The position numbers and the translations under genes are program-made. Shown here in pieces: positions 34,983-41,704 of a stretch of 64,000 nt of DNA. Position 1 is the stretch's first letter. Each line of letters begins with the position of its first letter. Under the pieces are notes generated by a model. That model worked only from the letters and a program-made list of their open reading frames with translations. It ran no database searches and was not told the origin of the DNA. The DNA comes from Hespellia sp. (GTDB taxonomy: Bacteria > Bacillota > Clostridia > Lachnospirales > Lachnospiraceae), in NCBI GenBank assembly GCA_028693555.1, contig JAQUVD010000011.1:23605-87604 (forward strand). The letters run 5' to 3'.

Positions 34983-35948
34983 TTATGCACTCTTTTTCAC
35001 TTGTTCCATTACCAATTGATATACTTTTCTAATGTCATTCTCACTCATTTCTAATTCATCCGCAATTTCCTCAATTAATTTTCCCTTCAAAATCTTCTTG
35101 CGAACCTGATTCATCAATAATTTTTCTGCACCTCTTTCTTCGCCACGCTTTTCTCCGATTCGAATGCTTGTCTGTTCCCAGTCTTTGATTGCCTTACACA
35201 TATATGTCACTTCTCCTTCCCTGTTCTTTTTTATCTGTTTTACTAATTGTTTTGAATCAGCCATTGCTTGAATTACATCGCTGTCTTCCTCGGGGATCTC
35301 TTCGAAAAGACCCTCATGCTCTGATACGTATCTCTTTAGTTTATCCTGATTGGACTGATACTTAACAAACCCGAATATTCGCTTTAAGTCATCGCTAAAT
35401 TCATCAAAGCTATCCATCTTGTTGATTTCCATGACATGAATCTTATAATTTTCAATCAAATCACGATATGGCTCCATCTCCGCTGAAATATCCAGCAGAT
35501 CATGCAGCTCTTTCGCACCATCCCAAGGCTGTGCCCCATAATATACCACTAATGTGACCACTGGCTTTAATCTGTCTTCTTTTGTAAATCTGCTCAATAA
35601 TTCTTCTGGTGTTTTCAAATTGTTTTTTTCATAATGTGAACGCGCAATCTCTTTTCTCTGTTCTTCATAAGACCGAACATCATAGTCCATCACACGCAAT
35701 GGCATCAGATAATGAATCTTATTCTGATTTTCAACACCCACAATAATGAAGCAGGTTTTATCATCGTATAATTTTACGATATCACGGGTTTTATCTGCTG
35801 TATTTTTCTTTCTACTTGCACGCTCCATTTCTTTTAATTTCTCTGGATCCATCACATTCTCACCATGAAAAATCCCATAGTTTACAATTTGGGCAAATCT
35901 CTCTGGTTTTGCCACATAATCATTGATTGCATTGTCAATTTTTCCCAC
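34983..35948 (-). CDS. Rpn-family recombination-promoting nuclease / PD-(D/E)XK transposase-like protein
   Basis: About 321 residues of the PD-(D/E)XK Rpn/transposase-like family. Recognisable parts are the N-terminal conserved stretch VAKPERFAQIVNYGIFHGE, the core DDKTCFIIVGVENQNKIHY with the likely catalytic Glu, LMPLRVMDYD and a C-terminal helix region (GKLIEEIADELEMSENDIRKV). The chosen start is the GTG at 35948, because AAAGGAG lies 5-6 nt before it. Members are often multicopy and promote recombination. It sits ahead of, and probably shares a transcript with, the LytTR/sensor pair. Confidence 0.8.
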   Translation of the reverse strand: MGKIDNAINDYVAKPERFAQIVNYGIFHGENVMDPEKLKEMERASRKKNTADKTRDIVKLYDDKTCFIIVGVENQNKIHYLMPLRVMDYDVRSYEEQRKEIARSHYEKNNLKTPEELLSRFTKEDRLKPVVTLVVYYGAQPWDGAKELHDLLDISAEMEPYRDLIENYKIHVMEINKMDSFDEFSDDLKRIFGFVKYQSNQDKLKRYVSEHEGLFEEIPEEDSDVIQAMADSKQLVKQIKKNREGEVTYMCKAIKDWEQTSIRIGEKRGEERGAEKLLMNQVRKKILKGKLIEEIADELEMSENDIRKVYQLVMEQVKKSA

Positions 35949-36005
35949 GCAAACTCCTTTCCTTGTCAAAGAGAAGAGAAAAAGAGATGCGTTTTATATA
36001 CTTAT

Positions 36006-36033
36006 ATTATATATTTATTTATACAAAAATCAA
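36006..36033 (-). promoter_or_regulatory. Promoter of Rpn gene
   Basis: Minus-strand TTGATT and TATAAT spaced by 16 bp, about 60 bp before the GTG start, in very AT-rich DNA. Confidence 0.55.
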
Positions 36034-36532
36034 CAGTTTTATAGAATGAAACAATATATAAGTAATTAAATCCTGCTCTTTTCCTCTCATACACTATTCA
36101 GTTACTTGTTTCATGATTTTCTGACCGAATTGGTCAAGATAGAAGATTTTCATTTAGAAAATTTAAATATATGATAACACTACTTCTGATTGCTTTCAAT
36201 ACTTATGTAATTTTTTTTCAGCCGATTTTCCCACAAACGTCCCACAAAATTAAAAAATAATAATATTTTGAAAGGATTCCACTTCCTCATTCGTATACAT
36301 TATGAAGCGGTACAATAAAACAGCAAAAAATGAAAAATGAGGTGGAAAAATGAGAAAAACAGGAAACAGAAAAAGTCTGCCACAGACAGCAGAAACGTCA
36401 GGGACAGACTACTCATTCAGATTCCTCCGAAGCCGAAACGCCAGACACCGAAAAATCACCTTGTTCAAATTCTCAGGGACAACATTCAGGAAATGGGGGA
36501 AATCACCGGAAAGGACACTCCAACTAGATCCG
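36034..36532. other. Intergenic stretch of about 500 bp without a supported gene
   Basis: 36034-36330 is AT-rich non-coding DNA. 36337-36530 has overlapping open frames on the plus strand. One starts at 36350 with GAGGTGG before it. A second, unstarted frame reads as a Ser/Glu/His-rich low-complexity string (HSDSSEAETPDTEKSP). None resembles a known family, so no gene is called. Confidence 0.5.
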
Positions 36533-37150
36533 TCAGCCCCCCTCCTGTTTCTTTTTCACAACATTCAACACACCATTTACCACAATTGCAAGTCCTGCTG
36601 AGAGCACAGTTCCCCAAAGAATTTTCACGGTATTGAGTGTTCGCAGTCCATCAAACAGAAGACTCCCCAGCCCGCCCGCATTAATGCTGGCTGCAATGGT
36701 CCCGATTCCAATCGTTGATACTACCGCAAGCTGCATTCCTGTGAAGATTGCGCCCTTTGATAAAGGCACCTGAATCTTGGTCAGCACCTGGATTTTTGTC
36801 ATTCCGGTTCCTTTCGCAGCTTCCAGCACATTGGAATTCACATTTGCAAACCCCGCAAGAAAGTTTCGGAGTAAAAGATACTGGTTATAAACCACAAGCA
36901 CCACGATCGCCGTCGTTCGGCCTAAGCCCGTCACCGGAATCAGCACTGCAAAAAGTGCGAGACTCGGAATGGAATACACAATCGAAAAGAAATGAATCAA
37001 GACATTCCCAATAAAGGGCACTAGCGCGCTAATCATGCAAAAAATTGCTGCTATCACAATCGAAAGAAGCAAGGTAATCACTAACATTTCTATATGCTCG
37101 ATCAACGGAGTCAAAAGCTTGTCCGGATGTTTTGCCATATATTCAATCAC
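36533..37150 (-). CDS. Compatible-solute ABC transporter permease (OpuC/OpuB type)
   Basis: About 205 residues, five or so membrane helices, with the permease-ATPase contact EAAKGTGMTKIQVLTKIQVPLS. Typical of the small permeases of glycine betaine/carnitine/choline importers. The open frame extends upstream, but GGAGGG lies 6 nt before the GTG at 37150, which is preferred. It overlaps the end of the ATPase gene and is the last gene of the operon. The C-terminus KKKQEGG is cytoplasmic. The exact solute cannot be told from sequence. Confidence 0.87.
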   Translation of the reverse strand: MIEYMAKHPDKLLTPLIEHIEMLVITLLLSIVIAAIFCMISALVPFIGNVLIHFFSIVYSIPSLALFAVLIPVTGLGRTTAIVVLVVYNQYLLLRNFLAGFANVNSNVLEAAKGTGMTKIQVLTKIQVPLSKGAIFTGMQLAVVSTIGIGTIAASINAGGLGSLLFDGLRTLNTVKILWGTVLSAGLAIVVNGVLNVVKKKQEGG

Positions 37151-37910
37151 GATATTCCCTCCAGAATTTTTCCTGATCCATTGCAGACTGCACGAGTGAT
37201 TGTGTAAACGCATCGCCCGGTTGTCTGATTACATTCTGCGGTGTGTCAAATCGGCAGATCTTACCTTCATTCATAATCATCACTCGATTGCCAAGCTTAA
37301 ACGCCTCATTGATATCATGCGTCACAAAAAGAATCGTCTGATTCGTCTCTCTATGAATCTTCTTAAGTTCATCCTGCAAATTCAACCTGTTGATTGCATC
37401 AATCGCGCCAAACGGTTCATCCATCAGCATGATTTTCGGATTCACTGCAAGTGCTCTTGCCAGCCCGACTCTCTGCTGCTGGCCACCCGACAATTCATGT
37501 GGATACCGCTTATGGAATTTTTCATAATCCAGACCTACTAACTCCATAAGATTCCTGCACCGCTCCTGCTGTTTTTTCCTGTCCCACTTCAGAAGTTTGG
37601 GTACCGTAGAAATATTATCCTCAATCGTCATATGAGGAAAAAGTCCGGACTGCTGAATAACATATCCAATTCTTCTGCGAACAACAACCGGATCGACATC
37701 GCGTATATTTTCTCCAAACAGCACAATATCCCCTTCATCCGGATCATAGAGTCGATTGACCATCTTCAGCAGCGTCGTCTTTCCACATCCACTGCTTCCG
37801 AGAATCGTAACCAGCTCCCCTTCTTCTATCTCAAATGAAACCGATTTGACCGCTTTATAATTTGTTTTTGGAAATTGTTTGCTGACATTTGTAAACGTAA
37901 TCGCGTTCAT
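37143..37910 (-). CDS. Compatible-solute ABC transporter ATPase (OpuCA-like)
   Basis: 255 residues. Walker A GSSGCGKTT near 35-43, Q-loop, signature LSGGQQQRVGLARAL, Walker B IMLMDEPFGAID and the switch His in FVTHD. It lacks the C-terminal CBS domains that make many OpuCA proteins respond to ionic strength (usual length about 380), so it is the short type and that osmosensing module is missing. It lies between the binding-protein and permease genes. Confidence 0.9.
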   Translation of the reverse strand: MNAITFTNVSKQFPKTNYKAVKSVSFEIEEGELVTILGSSGCGKTTLLKMVNRLYDPDEGDIVLFGENIRDVDPVVVRRRIGYVIQQSGLFPHMTIEDNISTVPKLLKWDRKKQQERCRNLMELVGLDYEKFHKRYPHELSGGQQQRVGLARALAVNPKIMLMDEPFGAIDAINRLNLQDELKKIHRETNQTILFVTHDINEAFKLGNRVMIMNEGKICRFDTPQNVIRQPGDAFTQSLVQSAMDQEKFWREYRD

Positions 37911-37924
37911 TTTATCCCCTTGTC

Positions 37925-38827
37925 TTATTGGATTGATTCGTAATATTCTCTTGCAACGTCTTCCATTTCTTCTTTTTCTACATCAATCTTTGCATTGAGT
38001 GCTGTAACCGTCTCCGTATCGAGTGTCTCGCTGACCGCATTCAAGACCTCTGCGATGTCAGGATATTCTGCTAATATTTTGTCCTGTACAACCGGAGCAA
38101 GATTATAAGGCGGCCAAACGTGTTTATCATCTTCCAGCAACGTGAACTTCCCGGTCTCGATAAGCTGCCCTTCTGTTGTATATGCGGGGCACGCGTCCGC
38201 TTCCCCCTTTTCCAGTAATTCATATTTTAATCCATTATCATAGACCTTCGAGGATTTCCAGTCAAATGCACCGTAGACTTTCTCAAGGGCCGGAATGGCA
38301 TCTTCGCGTTCATTAAATTCACCCTGTGATGCAAAACGAATTTCAGATGCATGCGCCTGCAGATCAGAAATTGTTGTGATTCCCAGCTTTTTTGCAACAT
38401 CCTTACTGACAACTAACCCCTGTCCGTCATTCGCCTGCGCATAGTCGAGCCACGTAAGCTGGAATTGTTTTTCATATTCTTCTTTCACTGTATCGTATAC
38501 TTCCTGTGGATCAGTCATGACATCCATCTGCAAAACAGACAACAAGCCAGTTCCTGTGTATTCCGGGTACAAGTCAATTTCATCATTTACAATCGACGTA
38601 TGAATCACCGATCCAGAAATGTTCTGTACACGCTCGACCTCATATCCGGCATCTTCCAGTGCAAGTGCATAGATTTCAGACACCACCAGGTTTTCCGTAA
38701 AGTCTTTCGATCCGACACGAATTATCTGCCTTGTATCACCCGAACCGTCTCCTGCGCTGCCTCCGCATGCTGCTAGTCCCATCGCTATCACTACTGTTAA
38801 TACTACTGCTAAGGCTCTCTTTTTCAT
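37925..38827 (-). CDS. Compatible-solute-binding lipoprotein (OpuCC/OsmF-like)
   Basis: About 300 residues. It has a lipoprotein signal (MKKRALAVVLT... with lipobox LAAC, Cys21). The mature part starts GKTRQIIRVGSKDFTEN-like (here IIRVGSKDFTENLVVSEIYA), the hallmark of the quaternary-amine-binding OpuAC/ProX group, with YPEYTGTGL and AYTTEGQL. The start at 38827 is set by GAGGAG upstream. An in-frame start 12 codons earlier would wreck the signal peptide. It captures betaine, choline, carnitine or a related solute outside the membrane. Confidence 0.9.
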   Translation of the reverse strand: MKKRALAVVLTVVIAMGLAACGGSAGDGSGDTRQIIRVGSKDFTENLVVSEIYALALEDAGYEVERVQNISGSVIHTSIVNDEIDLYPEYTGTGLLSVLQMDVMTDPQEVYDTVKEEYEKQFQLTWLDYAQANDGQGLVVSKDVAKKLGITTISDLQAHASEIRFASQGEFNEREDAIPALEKVYGAFDWKSSKVYDNGLKYELLEKGEADACPAYTTEGQLIETGKFTLLEDDKHVWPPYNLAPVVQDKILAEYPDIAEVLNAVSETLDTETVTALNAKIDVEKEEMEDVAREYYESIQ

Positions 38828-38853
38828 CGTATTCTCCTCATCTTCCGTATTTT

Positions 38854-39498
38854 CTATTTCCACGGAACCAAAAGCTTATCCGCTCCATCCAATATCAAAC
38901 CAGTCATCAATGACAGTGTCGCAACTGATACCGCACCAATGAGAATCAGGTCCATCCGATATAGCCCGAGTCCGGTGAAAATGATTTCCCCCAGCCCTCC
39001 GGCTCCAATCTTCGCCGCCAGCGTTGCTGATGCGACAATCTCGATTGCAGCTGTCTTCACACCTGCCAGAATCATCGGTCTGGCAAGTGGCCATTTCACC
39101 TTCCAGAATGTTCCCCGCTTTGTCATTCCCATTCCCACCGCAGTCTCTATCGTAAACGGCGATGCACTCGTCAGACCACTGATTGTGTTCATAAATATGG
39201 GTGGCACAGCCAGTAAGGTAAGCGCAAATAGCGCCGGCATGATTCCGGTCCCCATAATGGGAATCAACAGAATCAAAACGGCCAGACTCGGGACAACACG
39301 AAACGTCTGGAACACTGCAGACAAAATTTTCTGTGCACGTTCATTTCCACTTACCAGCAGTGCCCCTCCAATTCCAATCACAGTTGCAATCAGCAGCGCA
39401 ATCAGACTGATCTTGATATGCGTGCTGACCATCTCCAGATAGAGATCCTTATTCGTCCGGAAATACTCTGTGATTACTTCCATCCATTTACCATTCAT
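38854..39498 (-). CDS. Compatible-solute ABC transporter permease (OpuCB-like), first gene of operon
   Basis: 214 residues, about five membrane helices, with the ATPase contact ETAVGMGMTKRGTFWKVKWPLARP. Paralogous to the permease at 36533, so the channel is a heterodimer. Gene order here is permease, binding protein, ATPase, permease, a variant of the opuB/opuC order. AAGGAAAGG precedes the ATG. No clear osmotic promoter was identified upstream (39499-39613 holds nothing else). Confidence 0.88.
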   Translation of the reverse strand: MNGKWMEVITEYFRTNKDLYLEMVSTHIKISLIALLIATVIGIGGALLVSGNERAQKILSAVFQTFRVVPSLAVLILLIPIMGTGIMPALFALTLLAVPPIFMNTISGLTSASPFTIETAVGMGMTKRGTFWKVKWPLARPMILAGVKTAAIEIVASATLAAKIGAGGLGEIIFTGLGLYRMDLILIGAVSVATLSLMTGLILDGADKLLVPWK

Positions 39499-39613
39499 TT
39501 GCGTTCAGCCTTTCCTTGATTCATTGTGATTACCCTCTGAGGACATTTTAACACACATGCACCTCATACGATACCCAAAATATCCCAGGGATCAGGAAGA
39601 CTCTCTCTCGAAA

Positions 39614-40990
39614 CTATTTTGCCGCCATATTCTCAGAAGCAATTCGCTTCATTGGCTTAATCAGGAAGACACACATCAGTATCGTTAATATATCAGCCGC
39701 CGGCTGGGATAGATAAATACCGGTTACACCAAGCACACGCGGCAGCAGCAGGATAAATGGAATATAGAATATCCCCTGTCTAATCAAGGATAACAGCAAT
39801 CCCATTTTAGATGCGCCCACTGTCTGAAACGTAATGGTCATCATGTAACACAGACCGAACGCAGGATACAGTGCCACCTGGGAAATCAACAGCCATCGCC
39901 CGTATTCAACAACTGCAGGATTCCGGTTAAATAGCAGAATCAGCGGCTTTGCCAGCACAATATAGACTGCCGCGACAATGACCGTCAGCACCAGCGCACC
40001 CTTCAAAGAGAACTTCACCGCATCATGGAATCGTTCTTCGTTCTTTGCACCGTACGCATAGGATGCTACAGGCTGATACCCCTGCATAAACCCCATGACA
40101 ACATAGCAGCCAATAAGAATAAGTCTCTGCACCACGCCATAAGCAGCAATGATCAAATCCGAATCCGGCAGAGGCTTTGCCGCAATGTTGGTCATTGAAG
40201 TTGCTACTGCCAGACAAATTTGTATGACTGCTGTAGGAATACCGATGGATACCACATCCCACACCAGTTTACCGGACAACCGAAAGAATTTTAGACTAAT
40301 CTTCACAATAGAACGGCCGGAGAGGTAAAACCATGCAAGTATCACAAACGTAACACACTGGGAAATCGTAGTTGCCAGCGATGCACCCTCAACCCCCATA
40401 TTCAGTCCCCACGAAAACATAAACACAGGGTCTAGAATCATATTAATGGATGCACCAGCCACAACGGCTATGGTGGATATCTTCACTGAGGACTCCGCCC
40501 GCGCCGCACAATTCAAACTTTGGGCAGGCAAATTAAAGATGGCAGCAATAAACATCCAAAAAGCATAATCTTTTGCCTGCGGCAGCACCTTGTCAGATGC
40601 GCCAAACCCACGAAGCAGTGGCTCCATAAAAATAATACCTAGAACGCATAACACAATACCGATTACCACGGACAGGCCCACAATTGTAGTGACTGTACAG
40701 TTTGCGCCGTCCTTATCTTCCGCTCCAAGCTGTCGTCCCGCTAATACTGCTGCTCCTGCGGCAAAGATATTCTCCACGGATACCATAATAAGCAGCAGCG
40801 GCAGGGTTACGCCGACTGCGGCCAGCGCAATATCGCTGCTGAGCATACCGATATATGCGGTATCAACAATGTTATAGACCGCCTTTGCCAATAATGCAAG
40901 TGTCGCAGGAACCGCCAAGTTTACAATCGCCTTCGACGGTCTGACCGTTGACAAAATAGATTCTCGTTCCATCACTTCATTCTTTTTCAT
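39614..40990 (-). CDS. MATE-family exporter under TetR control
   Basis: About 458 residues, 12 membrane helices, start PSKAIVNLAVPATLALLAKAVYNIVDTAYIG, second half AAYGVVQRLILIGCYVVMGFMQGYQPVASY. It differs from the MATE at 20042. The chosen ATG at 40990 starts one base after the TetR stop, so the two are translationally coupled. A longer open frame to 41050 overlaps the regulator and is rejected. It likely exports a drug or metabolite that also releases the TetR repressor. Confidence 0.87.
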   Translation of the reverse strand: MKKNEVMERESILSTVRPSKAIVNLAVPATLALLAKAVYNIVDTAYIGMLSSDIALAAVGVTLPLLLIMVSVENIFAAGAAVLAGRQLGAEDKDGANCTVTTIVGLSVVIGIVLCVLGIIFMEPLLRGFGASDKVLPQAKDYAFWMFIAAIFNLPAQSLNCAARAESSVKISTIAVVAGASINMILDPVFMFSWGLNMGVEGASLATTISQCVTFVILAWFYLSGRSIVKISLKFFRLSGKLVWDVVSIGIPTAVIQICLAVATSMTNIAAKPLPDSDLIIAAYGVVQRLILIGCYVVMGFMQGYQPVASYAYGAKNEERFHDAVKFSLKGALVLTVIVAAVYIVLAKPLILLFNRNPAVVEYGRWLLISQVALYPAFGLCYMMTITFQTVGASKMGLLLSLIRQGIFYIPFILLLPRVLGVTGIYLSQPAADILTILMCVFLIKPMKRIASENMAAK

Positions 40991-40991
40991 A

Positions 40992-41612
40992 TTATTTTTC
41001 CAACACACCGTACAGCAGAATTGCAAGCTGGCGATGACACCTTTCTTCATGTTCTCTAAGTGCCTGCTCCGGGGAGTCAGCAGCTACCAATACCATTCGA
41101 AAACGCGAATTAAAATAATCCATATACATTCCAAAATCTTCCACAATCGACGATACCGAAACCCCCTCCCGAAGTGACGTACTTTCCAAAAGTGCAGTCA
41201 GAATAGACGCATTCTGATTGTCAAACTCTTTTCTTGCCTGTGCAAGTCCTGCGGCCAAATGCACCGGCGGATATAACACCGCATTGAGGAAGATTCCCAG
41301 ATAATCTTGATTTTCTGCAAAAAAATGCAGCCTTGCATCAAAATATCGCCTAAGCTGCGCTTCCGGACTCTCCATTTGATTTATTGTAAAGGTACCCAGA
41401 TATGTAGTCAGCTTATCAAAGCAGTCGGCCACACACACAAGATAGAGTTCATCCTTATCTTTAAAATAGTGATAAATAATCCCCTTTGAAATGTTATTCT
41501 CCGCGCAGACCGTGTTCAACGATGCTGTATCATAACCTCGCTCTGAAAACTCTCGTATCGCGGCACTTAGTATCCGCTGTCTGGACAGTGCATTTTTCTC
41601 TTCTCGTTTCAT
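40992..41612 (-). CDS. TetR/AcrR-family repressor
   Basis: 206 residues. N-terminal TetR HTH (RQRILSAAIREFSERGYDTASLNTVCAENNISKG, then IYHYFKDKDELY, residues about 10-60). The C-terminal half is the ligand/dimer domain. It sits directly in front of the MATE gene. A double operator lies 23 bp upstream of its start, so it very probably represses its own operon. Confidence 0.92.
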   Translation of the reverse strand: MKREEKNALSRQRILSAAIREFSERGYDTASLNTVCAENNISKGIIYHYFKDKDELYLVCVADCFDKLTTYLGTFTINQMESPEAQLRRYFDARLHFFAENQDYLGIFLNAVLYPPVHLAAGLAQARKEFDNQNASILTALLESTSLREGVSVSSIVEDFGMYMDYFNSRFRMVLVAADSPEQALREHEERCHRQLAILLYGVLEK

Positions 41613-41634
41613 TTTCTCACCTCGCGCAAAAATA

Positions 41635-41687
41635 ATTGACCGAGTGGTCTGTTATTTATAATAGCATAAACAGACCACTCGGTCAAT
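41635..41687 (-). promoter_or_regulatory. Promoter with two TetR-type operators
   Basis: Two 19-bp arms, perfect complements, lie at 41635-41653 and 41669-41687. Each contains GACC-N4-GGTC, itself an interrupted palindrome. On the minus strand TTGACC (41681-41686) and TATTAT (41658-41663) are spaced by 17 bp, so one operator covers the -35 and the other the start-site region. As RNA the arms could also form a hairpin ending the rhamnosidase transcript. Confidence 0.85.
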
Positions 41688-41704
41688 AATCTTGCATTTT
41701 ATTC

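Noticed and set aside
36350..36601. 83-codon plus-strand frame with a GAGGTGG upstream
   Set aside because: It runs antisense into the Opu permease and has no recognisable domain; kept only as a low-interest observation.
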